The notes: generated by a model not told the origin, from the letters alone. 64,000 nt of DNA from Acherontichlamydia pituitae (GCA_019634675.1 JAHCAX010000006.1:55490-119489); one strand, 5' to 3'. Shown: positions 1 to 9,476, counted from the stretch's first letter. Numbers and translations are program-made.

Positions 1-885
1 GACAAGCGTTACAACTAATGGAAGCCCTTCGGGCACAACGCTGACAAAGCTTGCAATCAAAAAATATGCGATATCGATCCAAGACCTGCCCTGAAAATAG
101 CCATAAATCCCTAAAAAAATAAAAAAAGCTAGGATCAGCAAAATAAATCGTTGAGCAAAAAAACGGATCGACTGGACCAATGGAGTTTCAGGAGATGCAG
201 TTTTTGCTTTCTCAACTATCGAAGCAAAGTAGGTATTTTCACCGGTTTTAACAACGATAGCTTTCCCTTTTCCCCGCACACAGACAGTCCCGCTTAATAG
301 AATATTGACCAGATCGTAGGGCTGTGTTTCTAAAGGAAGGGTTTTAGATGGGTCTTTAGCAATCGGCAGCGATTCCCCTGTAATTGCAGACTCATCGGCC
401 ATTAGCCCATGCGATTCGATCAAACGCATATCAGCCGTGATTAGTTCCCCTTCTTGCAATTGGACGCAATCTCCTGGAACTAGCTGAGAGGAATGAACTT
501 GAAATAACTTTCCACCGCGAATGACGGTGTTCTTGCTTTCAGTTAGCTTTTTTAATGCCTTTAATGAGCTTTCCGCTTTGACTTCCTGCCAAAATCCTAG
601 CAAGCTATTGAAAACAATCACTACATTAATCACGCAGAAATCGACCCATTCGCCAATCGAAAGACTGATCAGCGAAGCAATGATTAAAATGTAGACCAGA
701 GGGTTATTGAACTGACGAAAGAATACAGTCCAAAGACTTCTTTCCTCTTCTTCCAGGCAATTACGTCCCCATTGCACCAAGCGCTGATCAGCATCTTGCT
801 TGCTTAAGCCTTCGAAAGAGGTGTTGAGATCGGAAAACACCTCGTCAATGGACATAGAATGATAAGACTTTGCCTGTTTTTCCAT
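1..885 (-). CDS. P-type cation-transporting ATPase, N-terminal 295 residues (cut by window edge)
   Basis: Translating the complement from the ATG at 885 gives an open frame that runs off the window at position 1. It starts with a cation-ATPase N-domain-like stretch (SYHSMSIDEVFSDL) and hydrophobic segments near residues 67-100. An actuator domain with the dephosphorylation motif TGES follows (ADESAITGES, about residue 165). After two more hydrophobic segments comes PEGLP, the membrane motif of P2-type (Ca2+, Na+/K+ class) pumps. The phosphorylation DKTG motif must lie beyond the window. The protein would be an inner-membrane ATP-driven cation pump. It begins 10 bp after the aldolase stop codon, so the two are probably co-transcribed. 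The family call is firm; the transported ion is not determined. Confidence 0.85.
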   Translation of the reverse strand, partial: MEKQAKSYHSMSIDEVFSDLNTSFEGLSKQDADQRLVQWGRNCLEEEERSLWTVFFRQFNNPLVYILIIASLISLSIGEWVDFCVINVVIVFNSLLGFWQEVKAESSLKALKKLTESKNTVIRGGKLFQVHSSQLVPGDCVQLQEGELITADMRLIESHGLMADESAITGESLPIAKDPSKTLPLETQPYDLVNILLSGTVCVRGKGKAIVVKTGENTYFASIVEKAKTASPETPLVQSIRFFAQRFILLILAFFIFLGIYGYFQGRSWIDIAYFLIASFVSVVPEGLPLVVTLV

Positions 886-895
886 TATGGACAGC

Positions 896-1951
896 TTAGG
901 CCAAAGTGACTTCTTTGCAGAGGTAGACATCTTGGATCGCGTTGAGAAGCTGCACGCCATCTTTCATTGGCTTTTGGAATGCCTTGCGGCCAGAGATCAG
1001 CCCCATTCCTCCGGCGCGCTTGTTGATGACAGCTGTCATCACAGCTTGCCCGAGGTCATTCTCCCCGGATGGTCCGCCCGAGTTGATCAGCCCGATCCTT
1101 CCCATGTAATCGTTGATGACTTGGTACCGGCATAAGTCGATCGGATGCTCAGTTGAGAGCGTCGTGTACATCTTTTCTGTCTGTTTGCCAAACTTGAGAG
1201 CCTTGAACCCGCCGTTGTTTTCAGGGAGCTTTTGTTTGACGATGTCGGCGCCGATCGTTGCGCCAAGGTGGTTGGCCTGCCCTGTTAAATCTGCTGCAAG
1301 GTGGAAGTCTGTGTCGGCTGTCTTAAAGGCTGAGTTGCGCAAGTAGCACCAGAGAACAGTTGCCATCCCGAGCTCATGGGCCATCGCAAATGCCTGGCTG
1401 ACCTCGATGATCTGCCGTGCGCTCTCTGCAGAACCAAAATAGATGGTCGCCCCAACGGCCGCGCACCCCATGTCGTAGGCCTGCTTGATCGAAGCGAACA
1501 TGATCTGGTCATACTTGTTCGGGTAGGAGAGGAACTCATTGTGGTTGAACTTGAGCAGAAATGGGATCTTATGCGCATATTTGCGCGCTACGCTGGACAG
1601 CACGCCGTACGTTGTGGCAACGGCATTGCAGCCCCCTTCGATGGCCAGCTTAATGATGTTCTCAGGATCGAAGTAGTCTGGATTAGGAGCAAAGGAGGCT
1701 CCTGCGCTGTGCTCGATCCCCTGGTCCACGGGAAGGATCGAAAGGTAGCCCGTATGGGAAAGCCTTCCATGGTTATAGAGGGACTGCAGGCTTCTTAGAA
1801 CGCGGATATTCCTATCGGAAATACCAAAGGTCCTATCGACCCAGTCTGGGCCGGGCATATGGAGCTTTTCTTTGGGGATCGTCTTACATACATGGGCGAG
1901 CAGGTCTTTTGCTTGAGGTCCCAGCCATTTTTCGATATCAGAAAGCGCCAT
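896..1951 (-). CDS. fbaB: Class I fructose-bisphosphate aldolase (DhnA/FbaB type)
   Basis: The 351-residue protein matches the archaeal-type class I aldolase family that chlamydiae use (DhnA; CT215-like in Chlamydia trachomatis). It should cleave fructose-1,6-bisphosphate to two triose phosphates in the cytoplasm through a Schiff-base lysine. Visible landmarks are LPVDQGIEHS near residue 54, KFNHNEFLSYPN near residue 133, and the glycine-rich phosphate-binding end LINSGGPSGEND. The ATG is preceded by AAGGAG with five bases spacing. It is divergent from the glycogen fusion gene, so glycolysis and glucan storage genes share one AT-rich intergenic region. Confidence 0.9.
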   Translation of the reverse strand: MALSDIEKWLGPQAKDLLAHVCKTIPKEKLHMPGPDWVDRTFGISDRNIRVLRSLQSLYNHGRLSHTGYLSILPVDQGIEHSAGASFAPNPDYFDPENIIKLAIEGGCNAVATTYGVLSSVARKYAHKIPFLLKFNHNEFLSYPNKYDQIMFASIKQAYDMGCAAVGATIYFGSAESARQIIEVSQAFAMAHELGMATVLWCYLRNSAFKTADTDFHLAADLTGQANHLGATIGADIVKQKLPENNGGFKALKFGKQTEKMYTTLSTEHPIDLCRYQVINDYMGRIGLINSGGPSGENDLGQAVMTAVINKRAGGMGLISGRKAFQKPMKDGVQLLNAIQDVYLCKEVTLA

Positions 1952-2086
1952 AGTGTCTCCTTGAGGTTCATCTCAGATGATAAAAATGGAGTGTAAACCG
2001 ACGAACTCTTTTTTTAAAAGAGCTAGAAAAAGTCTTCTTACCCCTTTTTCGATGTAAAATAATAATTTTAATTTGCTATCAGCCAA

Positions 2087-2191
2087 TAATTTAACTAAAT
2101 AATTAATTAAATACATTAACTACTGAAAATCAAGTAATTATAATAAAACTAACACTAAGCAAATTAATTATTAATTTAACTAAATAATTAA
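2087..2191. repeat. Perfect 20-bp direct repeat upstream of the glycogen fusion gene
   Basis: The sequence TAATTTAACTAAATAATTAA occurs at 2087-2106 and again at 2172-2191, 85 bp apart start to start. The second copy overlaps the proposed -35 element. It could be a pair of regulator-binding sites, or simply an AT-rich duplication. Confidence 0.6.
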
Positions 2192-2203
2192 CTTTTATAT
2201 AAT
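2176..2203 (+). promoter_or_regulatory. Candidate sigma-70-type promoter of the glycogen fusion gene
   Basis: TTAACT (2176-2181), 16 bp, then a perfect TATAAT (2198-2203). Transcription would begin near 2210 and leave a leader of about 40 nt with AGAGG just before the ATG at 2252. The -10 is convincing; the -35 (4/6) sits in very AT-rich DNA where chance matches are easy. Confidence 0.45.
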
Positions 2204-2251
2204 AACGCACGAAAAAATCATAATATTTAATCATTAATTATAGAGGTCATT

Positions 2252-5200
2252 ATGGCTACAAAAATCGGCGACGGTCTTAAGACAGATATAGATGCTGTCC
2301 AAGCTCCTAAATTAAAGGAGATAGACCAACAAAAGGAGATAGACCAACAAGAGAAAATCTTAGACTTATCGGACGCAACGACTTTTGCTGTCAAAGACAC
2401 GAGAATTTCCGTTAAAGCGCATGCGAAAGTAACGCCTAAAAGCGCCCCCCTTCTTAATCCAGACATCAAAGAGCTTCAATCTGCGCAAAGAAGCGCATTG
2501 GAGCATATCGAACGTTTAACTAAGTCCCTTCAAACCGTAACAATAACAAATGAGGCATTGAAGGACGCAACATCTGGTTCAGAAAAGGTCTTTCAACTTT
2601 TTTGCTCCCTTCCAGAAGGACATCTGATCTGCCAGGCAATCGAACAGGCATTGTCTTGTGAAAATGGTTTGGATGCGGTCAAGAAGGATCCTTTCTTGCT
2701 GCTGCGCATCAGAAACTATGATGGACTGAACCTCCTTGAGCAAGTCCAAGAGCAGTTGAAGATCAAGATCGAAAAACAAAATGCGATCATAGCTCTTGCT
2801 GATCTTGAACTGTACTCCATTCTTTCGATGTCAAATCCAGAATCCTTTGAAAACCCGACTAAAACCATCCAAATAGCAATGGATAAGTTTGAGGCTCTTC
2901 CTAAACAAGCCAAGGAGTTCTTCTGCTACAATGTTTGGAAGCTTTCGGGTCAGCAATGTGACGGACAAGAGTTCGTCCTCCAAAAACGGGACATTACGAT
3001 GTTTGTCTCGTTCGAAGGCAAGAACATTTGCAAGGATGGGATCTTCGAACTGCATGGAGAATCTCAAGCTCCTTTCCAGTTCAACACAATGTATGTCGAT
3101 AAGGAAGGATTAAGAGAATCAGATCCTGTTGAGGTCAAAAAAGCATTTCATCAGCTCATTCAGATTACAAATTTCCTGAACTTCCTAAAAGACCCTTATA
3201 AGCTCAATGATATGGATTTCATGACGAAGAAATTCAATGAGCTCGATCCAGAACTCAAAGCGATTTTACCTTCTTTGGTTAGCCTTGGATCGACATATCC
3301 CGATCAGTTTGGACCCATGACGGTTCAGGCTCCGATCGATTTCAACCTTTTGGCAGATTTGCGTGATGTTTCAGGAACGCCGATCTTAGAAAAGATTGCT
3401 GTCCGCCTGCATGCAAAAATCCAGGCTCACCGTCAATTAGAGCAACTAGCTCCCCTCTTGAAACAATCCATTTCCCACTCTGATCGATTGCTCCTGTTCA
3501 AACAGCTCGATCCTCAATTGCAGCAGCTCCTGTATTCCCGCGCAACCGACCAGACTGTGCCAGAACTGTTAAGACTTGCAATCCAATGCTTAGAAAACCC
3601 CCATTTAAACAGCGCATTACCCCATGTCATTCAGTCGTTAAGAAATCATTCTGAAGATAAAGCTCAGTTTCTTTTCTCTCTTTTGTTTATGAAGCTCCCC
3701 GATGGGCTGAGCTCTATTGAAAACGTAGGAGAAAAAGCATTTTTTAATGATGGCGTCCAAGTCGATCCCGCATTAAAAAAGCAAGCATTGCTGGATTTGC
3801 TCGAATTCCAGAATACAGAGCAGACTGTGACAGGACTTTTACAGCTGGCGATAAAATGTGTAGAAGATCCCCTTTTAAACAGCTCTTTGCCTACTGTCAT
3901 TCAGTCATTAAGAGACCTTTCCGAAGATAAAGCTCAGTTTCTTTTCTTTATTTTGTTTGATAAGCTTCCCAGTGAGCTGCATTCAATTGAAAAGGTTGGA
4001 GAAAAAGCATTTTTTAATGATGGCGTCAAAGTCGATCCCGCATTAAAAAAGCAAGCATTGCAGGAGATGTATTCTCAAATTTGCTTAAGCGAAGGTGTTG
4101 ATCATTTTACCGCTGAGGCTCTTTTACCTGTCGTAGAGGAAGAGTTGACCCGTCTTAAAAACAATGCTGCCTATGTCATCGGACAAGAATGCTTCCAACC
4201 AAGGATCGCTCTTGAAAAGATCGCTGCTTCACAAGCAAAGCCTACCCCAGAGCAACCGGAAGAACTAGTCCGCTTTTCTGCTGCTGCGATCAAATCAGCC
4301 CAAGTGTTCCACACGCATGCCTTTCCTGGAGGGACCCATCTTTTCAATTCTGATCAGCCTATGATGGAGCATGAGATCACCTCTAGTTTGCAAGATGAAG
4401 ACCTTCAACACCTCGCCCATAAAGTGGCAAAACACCTTCCTTTGTTCGGAGACAGCTCACATGTTGAAGCATTAAATGGCATTGGGATTTCAACTCTCGC
4501 ATGGGGCGTTTTCGAAGATAAGGCCCTGCCCGAGTGGACATTCCAAATCGCAGCTTCTCCAAAAAAGGGTGCAACAGATACAGGCCAGATCCAACGATAC
4601 AACGATATCCTGCAGACTGTCATAGAAAAAGAAGGGCTTCGCATCGATCTGCCAAAACTCTGCATCATTCCAACATCTGACGAAAAAGCTTCACTTTTTG
4701 TCAAACTCGAGAAAAAAGCAGTCGGAGAAGATTTTAAAACAGCCTTTTACAAATTATCAGCAGAAGACCAAAAGCGTTGCTCCCGCGACCTGTGCCGCTT
4801 GATTGCGTTAACAGGCTTTGATGCCATCTGCATTAATACAATGACCATCCATAATGGAAGGATCCAAATCCATGACCTTCCTCTGAAACCGGCGCATTCG
4901 ATCGAAGCTGCGCGCGCAAATGCCAAACAGACGCTGCTTAAGGTAATAGAAGAATGCAAAAAAGAGTATGTGTCACCTTGGAACACTCCTGAAAGATATG
5001 ATGAGGGGTTCATCATTTTGCGCCAAGCCGCAGAAGAGCAGTTTAGCTTATTGGAAGAGCGGGATATCCAATCTCCAAAGACGATCAAAGCATTCCGCAG
5101 CTTTGCAGCAGTCATGACAGATCCTTCCTCGACGATCGAAATGAAGCAAGCTGCATTTGCAAAAGTGCCTAAGCACCTGCAAGAATTCCTTTACTTCTGC

Positions 5201-8200
5201 GTCTGGGGTGGACTGAATAAACTGGAACAGGTTGGAGACTCCATTGAAGAGTTCGGCAAAAAAAAGACGTTGTCGAATTTAGACATCCTTACCTATTTGA
5301 GCAGCAAGTCGGGAATGAACATTTTGGAGCAGATCGAAACACGCTTCAGCTTATGCGAAGCAGAAGAACTGTTCCGTCTAGCAAAAAGAGCTCTTGCTGA
5401 TGAACACGCATCTCCTCTTGTCTTCCATGCCTTTGTAACGACGCTGCAACAGAGGGTACTGGGATCATCTCTGCTCGCTCCGATCGCAAACCATCTCGAC
5501 AAACTCCTTGTTCAGTTATCTGAAAATCAGTTATCTGAAAAATCGCTCCCTGAACAAGCTCAGTTTGAAGAGATCAGGAAGGCCCTTGTCGGCACAGATG
5601 GAAAAGAGGGGATTCTCGATACTTATATCCGAACATTAGACTCAAGCAAGCGAAGGATCACCTGTTTTGCGATGGCTCAGAGGATCAAACTGAACCGCTT
5701 GTTCAAACAAGATGCATTTCCCGTTAAACCGGTTCCAATAGAACAGCTCCGAGTCGAAGGAGAGCCTGTCAATGTTCAGGATCTGCCTAAGGGAATGAAG
5801 GTCCTTCTGGTCGCTTACGAGTGTTCCAAGTACGGGCTTAAGCTCGGCGGACTTGGAGAGGCGATCTATGGAATGGCAAAATCGCTTAAGGACAAAGGAT
5901 GCGAAGTCACAATCTTGATGCCCAAATTTGCAGGCTTGCCAATCGACATCCAAAGGAAAATCGAACAGGGGCAATCAACGACGCTGCGCCATATGGTCTC
6001 AGGCCAAATGAAAGAGGACCGAGTCTGGACATTTAAAGAAGAAGGGATCACTTTAGCTTACCTCGAAGATACCAACGCAGAACGGAACATGTTCGAGATC
6101 GCATCGGGAGCCCTTGTCTACAAAGATGGCAACCTGGCAGATCCCGATAGGCCTTGGCACGGGCTGCGCGAAAGGATGGCCTACGTCGGAAGCGCTGCGG
6201 CGGAGTATATCGCCCAGCATAGCGATGAGTATGACGCGGTCCTCTACAATGACTGGCATGCGGCCTATTCGATCGACCGCTTGGCTCACCGCCACTTTGA
6301 TGAGTGGGTCTGCGGAAAATTCCCGGCAAACGTCTTTGTGATCCATAACAATAGTTTCGGATGCCAAGGTGTCTACGATCTCGAAGATCAAGATATCCTT
6401 AGAATGTTCGGAGATCAGCGCAAAGGGCTCAATGTGATGCTCCAAGGGATTGAACTTGCTGACAGGTCGGTCACCGTATCAGAGACTTTCGCCCTTGAAA
6501 TGCAAGACGGCCCTCTTACCTCGGGGATCGGACCTTGGGTCCGCAGAGCTGCCGATGAAGGAAAGTTCCACGGGATCATCAATGGAAGCAATCCAGACCT
6601 TTGGAATCCTGAAACAAACAAAGCATTGAAAGAATGGAAGGACCCTGAAACTGGGCAGCCGATCGACCTTACCTTCTCGCCGCAGACAAAAGACCTTGTC
6701 GGCCACAAACAGATGATCCGGTTCCAATTGTATAAAGCGCTGCAAAAATACTATCCGGAAGCGCTGAAAGCGATGAACTGCAAATCGCCTGAAGACTTCA
6801 TCAATAACCCTCTTCTCCTCTATGTGGGAAGATACGACGCTTCGCAAAAAGGACTCGACAAGTTCAAGCCGATGATGGAAGCTGCCCACGCCAAAGGGGG
6901 GCATTTCATCTGCATGGGAACCGAAGAGATCAACGGCGCCACGGAAATTTTGGACGATCTGCAAAGACGGGCCGAGGAGCTCCAATGCGGATGGATCACA
7001 CGCGGCCATGAACAGCAGAGCTTGAAAATGCAGATCGGCAATGCTGAACGAGGCATCCCTGCATTAGGGCCTTTGATCAGGGCATCTACAGATTTCTGCT
7101 TGGTCCCATCCTGCTTCGAGCCTTGCGGTCTTGTGCAAGGAGAAGGCTGGCTCTTTGGAGCGCCTGCCATCGGTACAAAAACAGGCGGTCTTGCCGATAC
7201 GATCGTTAGCGATCGAGAAAGCGAACGCTTTAACGGCTTCACCTATCCGCGCCTCTATGATTGGAACTCGCCAGAACAAGACATTGCTGCAGCAAAAGCT
7301 GTCGGAGAGGCCATCACTTTCTGGACATCACTTGGCAAAGAGAAAAAAAATCAGATGATCTCAAGGCTGATGGTCGATGGCCGTCAATTGAGCTGGACCA
7401 CTTCACCAAGCGGCCTTTCTCCAGTTGACCGCTACCTTGTCACGCTTAAAGAGGCGATCGAAGCTAAAAAAGTGCGCCAAACCCAACCGGTCGATCTGAT
7501 CGGAGTCGATGAATCGCCTGCTCCTGCAAGCGATGATTACTTTGGACAAGGCGTTCAGTCCGACCTGTATACGCAGTTCGGCGCGCAGATTGTCGATCAG
7601 AAAGGCGTCCAATTCCGCGTCATGGCGCCAGCTGCTAAAAATGTCTCTGTCGTTATCATCGAACCTAACGGCAAAGAAGTGCTTTTCCCAATGGAAAAGT
7701 TACAAGATGGCTCTTGGAAAATCCTCATTGAAGGCGCCAAAGAAGGAACTGTCTACCAATACGAGATTGAAACAGCGCAAGGTAAAATCGTGCGAAAGAA
7801 CGATCCGTTTGCCCTCGGCTTCGAACCAACAAAAAGGCAGTCGAGCCAAGTGGTCGCATCTCCAAGAGAATTCGAATGGACAGACAAAGCCTGGATGCAG
7901 ACACGCAAAGAACGCAAAGACGGCCCTGTCAACATCTACGAGGTCCATATTCCAAGCTGGCTCAAACCAGATAGCAAATATATCAACTTCGTCGATATCG
8001 CAAAACAGCTTGGCCCTTACTGCAAAAAAATGGGCTTTACCCACGTCGAATTGTACGGACTTTGCGAACACTTCGTCGATGAATCGATGGGATACCAAGT
8101 CTCAGGATACTTTGCGCCCACCTCGCGCAACGGCTCCCTCAAAGACTTCCAAGAGTTTGTCAACATCATGCACGAGAGCGGGATCGCGATCATCTACGAC

Positions 8201-9439
8201 TTTGTCCCAGCCCACTTCGTCATCGATGATTGCAGCTTGAGGGAATTCGACGGCACCCAGTTTTTTGAAGAAAGCGATATCCGCAATAGGGATAGCTCAT
8301 GGGGAACGCTCCTGTTCAATTTCAACAGGAACGATGTCCGCAACTTCCTCCTCTCTTCGGCGCGCTTCTTCCTCGACGAATGCCACCTCGATGGGATCCG
8401 CGTCGATGCGGTTGCTCACTTCACCTCTTACAGCAGATGGAGGGATAAGTTCACTTGGAACCCAGGGCCGGACGGCACCCAGTTCAATCGCGGAGGTATC
8501 CAATTTGCAAAAGATTTTAACCGGATGGCACATGAAAGAGATGCCTTGACCATCGCAGAGAACTCGTGGCGCCACGATCTTTCCGATACATCGCCGGTCG
8601 ATTGTCCAAATGGACTCGGGTTCGACTTGCGCTTCAACATGGAAGCGCGCAGCAAATCGCTTGAGTTCTTAAGGGCTAGTAACGCTGAAAGAGCGGAAGA
8701 ACACAACAAAAAGATGTATCGCCAAGTGATGTGCGATCTGCCCAAAGAGAAGTTCATGGGCCCCTATCTTTGCCACGACGAGATTAAGCCAGAAGACAGA
8801 GGCCACATCGTCGAGCATATTATCCGCCATCCGGATGACAGCGAACAGGATATCGATGCTAAAACTAGGCTCTATTTCACCGTCAATGCATTCTCCCCTC
8901 AGCATGCGAGGATGACTGCGATGGGCACAGAGTTTGGCCTTTCGGGAAAATGGGACCTGCATTCTTCTTTGGGTTGGGAAAAATATGAACAGATGCCAAC
9001 ACACCGAGCCCATCAAGAAGAATATGCCCGCATCAACCATTTTTATCTGGAGCATCCTGCATTCTGGAGCGCTGGAAAAGATATGTGCGATTTCTCATGG
9101 ATACCGCTGGACACGCAAGGTTCGTTGATCGCCTATGAAAGGCGTGATCCGCGAAATCCGGGAATACGCTACCTTGTCATCCACAACTTTGCCAATCAGG
9201 ACTTCGAACATGTGAAGATCCGTGCAAAGGAGCAGGAAGCGATCCAAGAGATCAAAAAAGCAAGGACAGTCTTCCAGTCCAATGAGCCAAGTGCAGATGC
9301 GCTTGAACATCCAAAAGTGATATTTGGCTACTCGCAAACGTCTGATAATATGAAAGCGTCCAGCATGAAGATTAAACGAGTGCCTAAATACAGCACCGTT
9401 GTGATCGAAGAGATCCTCGAAGAAAAACAAAAGCTCTAA
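2252..9439 (+). CDS. glgA/glgB: Giant fusion: uncharacterised N-terminal region + glycogen synthase (GT5) + branching-enzyme module (CBM48-GH13)
   Basis: The single open frame encodes 2395 residues. Residues 1 to about 1170 match no family I recognise. They look alpha-helical, carry two tandem 90-residue repeats (about 434-605) and several diverged copies of an L-x(5)-G-x(2)-LLE-type motif. From residue 1182 (MKVLLVAYECSKYG) a complete GT5 domain follows, with the KLGGL nucleotide-sugar motif at K1197 and EPCGL with its catalytic-type glutamate at E1623. From about 1770 there is a CBM48-like beta domain. A GH13 barrel follows from about 1890 with region I DFVPAHF, region II nucleophile GIRVDAVA (about 2050), region III TIAENSW (about 2100) and region IV CHDE. 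All key GT5 and GH13 residues seem present, so one polypeptide could both elongate alpha-1,4-glucan and form alpha-1,6 branches. Separate GlgA and GlgB are normally about 480 and 730 residues. From memory, GlgA-GlgB fusions have been reported in some environmental chlamydiae; whether any carries this N-terminal region I cannot check. A strong terminator follows. Confidence 0.9.
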   Translation: MATKIGDGLKTDIDAVQAPKLKEIDQQKEIDQQEKILDLSDATTFAVKDTRISVKAHAKVTPKSAPLLNPDIKELQSAQRSALEHIERLTKSLQTVTITNEALKDATSGSEKVFQLFCSLPEGHLICQAIEQALSCENGLDAVKKDPFLLLRIRNYDGLNLLEQVQEQLKIKIEKQNAIIALADLELYSILSMSNPESFENPTKTIQIAMDKFEALPKQAKEFFCYNVWKLSGQQCDGQEFVLQKRDITMFVSFEGKNICKDGIFELHGESQAPFQFNTMYVDKEGLRESDPVEVKKAFHQLIQITNFLNFLKDPYKLNDMDFMTKKFNELDPELKAILPSLVSLGSTYPDQFGPMTVQAPIDFNLLADLRDVSGTPILEKIAVRLHAKIQAHRQLEQLAPLLKQSISHSDRLLLFKQLDPQLQQLLYSRATDQTVPELLRLAIQCLENPHLNSALPHVIQSLRNHSEDKAQFLFSLLFMKLPDGLSSIENVGEKAFFNDGVQVDPALKKQALLDLLEFQNTEQTVTGLLQLAIKCVEDPLLNSSLPTVIQSLRDLSEDKAQFLFFILFDKLPSELHSIEKVGEKAFFNDGVKVDPALKKQALQEMYSQICLSEGVDHFTAEALLPVVEEELTRLKNNAAYVIGQECFQPRIALEKIAASQAKPTPEQPEELVRFSAAAIKSAQVFHTHAFPGGTHLFNSDQPMMEHEITSSLQDEDLQHLAHKVAKHLPLFGDSSHVEALNGIGISTLAWGVFEDKALPEWTFQIAASPKKGATDTGQIQRYNDILQTVIEKEGLRIDLPKLCIIPTSDEKASLFVKLEKKAVGEDFKTAFYKLSAEDQKRCSRDLCRLIALTGFDAICINTMTIHNGRIQIHDLPLKPAHSIEAARANAKQTLLKVIEECKKEYVSPWNTPERYDEGFIILRQAAEEQFSLLEERDIQSPKTIKAFRSFAAVMTDPSSTIEMKQAAFAKVPKHLQEFLYFCVWGGLNKLEQVGDSIEEFGKKKTLSNLDILTYLSSKSGMNILEQIETRFSLCEAEELFRLAKRALADEHASPLVFHAFVTTLQQRVLGSSLLAPIANHLDKLLVQLSENQLSEKSLPEQAQFEEIRKALVGTDGKEGILDTYIRTLDSSKRRITCFAMAQRIKLNRLFKQDAFPVKPVPIEQLRVEGEPVNVQDLPKGMKVLLVAYECSKYGLKLGGLGEAIYGMAKSLKDKGCEVTILMPKFAGLPIDIQRKIEQGQSTTLRHMVSGQMKEDRVWTFKEEGITLAYLEDTNAERNMFEIASGALVYKDGNLADPDRPWHGLRERMAYVGSAAAEYIAQHSDEYDAVLYNDWHAAYSIDRLAHRHFDEWVCGKFPANVFVIHNNSFGCQGVYDLEDQDILRMFGDQRKGLNVMLQGIELADRSVTVSETFALEMQDGPLTSGIGPWVRRAADEGKFHGIINGSNPDLWNPETNKALKEWKDPETGQPIDLTFSPQTKDLVGHKQMIRFQLYKALQKYYPEALKAMNCKSPEDFINNPLLLYVGRYDASQKGLDKFKPMMEAAHAKGGHFICMGTEEINGATEILDDLQRRAEELQCGWITRGHEQQSLKMQIGNAERGIPALGPLIRASTDFCLVPSCFEPCGLVQGEGWLFGAPAIGTKTGGLADTIVSDRESERFNGFTYPRLYDWNSPEQDIAAAKAVGEAITFWTSLGKEKKNQMISRLMVDGRQLSWTTSPSGLSPVDRYLVTLKEAIEAKKVRQTQPVDLIGVDESPAPASDDYFGQGVQSDLYTQFGAQIVDQKGVQFRVMAPAAKNVSVVIIEPNGKEVLFPMEKLQDGSWKILIEGAKEGTVYQYEIETAQGKIVRKNDPFALGFEPTKRQSSQVVASPREFEWTDKAWMQTRKERKDGPVNIYEVHIPSWLKPDSKYINFVDIAKQLGPYCKKMGFTHVELYGLCEHFVDESMGYQVSGYFAPTSRNGSLKDFQEFVNIMHESGIAIIYDFVPAHFVIDDCSLREFDGTQFFEESDIRNRDSSWGTLLFNFNRNDVRNFLLSSARFFLDECHLDGIRVDAVAHFTSYSRWRDKFTWNPGPDGTQFNRGGIQFAKDFNRMAHERDALTIAENSWRHDLSDTSPVDCPNGLGFDLRFNMEARSKSLEFLRASNAERAEEHNKKMYRQVMCDLPKEKFMGPYLCHDEIKPEDRGHIVEHIIRHPDDSEQDIDAKTRLYFTVNAFSPQHARMTAMGTEFGLSGKWDLHSSLGWEKYEQMPTHRAHQEEYARINHFYLEHPAFWSAGKDMCDFSWIPLDTQGSLIAYERRDPRNPGIRYLVIHNFANQDFEHVKIRAKEQEAIQEIKKARTVFQSNEPSADALEHPKVIFGYSQTSDNMKASSMKIKRVPKYSTVVIEEILEEKQKL
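3551..4066 (+). repeat. Two tandem 270-bp (90-codon) repeats inside the fusion gene
   Basis: CAGACTGTG begins both units, at 3551 and at 3821, exactly 270 bp apart. Both units encode LLxLAIxCxEDPxLNSxLP, then SEDKAQFLF, then VGEKAFFNDGV and VDPALKKQAL. The end of the unit is almost identical at nucleotide level, suggesting a recent in-frame duplication. The second unit is slightly short before the sequence diverges. Confidence 0.9.
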
Positions 9440-9450
9440 TAAAGTGCAAA

Positions 9451-9476
9451 AGATCGGCAGGCGAGCCTGCCGATCT
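9451..9476 (+). terminator. Rho-independent terminator of the glycogen fusion gene
   Basis: A perfect 12-bp stem (AGATCGGCAGGC / GCCTGCCGATCT) with a two-base GA loop lies 12 bp after the stop codon and is followed by TCCTTT. A-rich sequence on the other side means it may also stop the convergent sugar-transporter transcript. Confidence 0.85.

Larger units (their letters stand above)
1952..2251. other. AT-rich divergent intergenic region
   Basis: This 300-bp spacer separates the aldolase (minus) from the glycogen fusion gene (plus). It contains no coding frame I would defend. It is extremely AT-rich from about 2040 onward and holds a 20-bp perfect direct repeat and a candidate promoter, listed separately. 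A short hairpin of the form CTCTT(T)n-AAAAGAG lies near 2006-2022. Confidence 0.7.

Noticed and set aside
7509..8240. A 243-codon plus-strand frame inside the glycogen fusion gene
   Set aside because: It is Ser/Lys/Thr-rich, lies wholly within the GT5-CBM48-GH13 coding frame, and has no domain. The main frame keeps catalytic motifs throughout.
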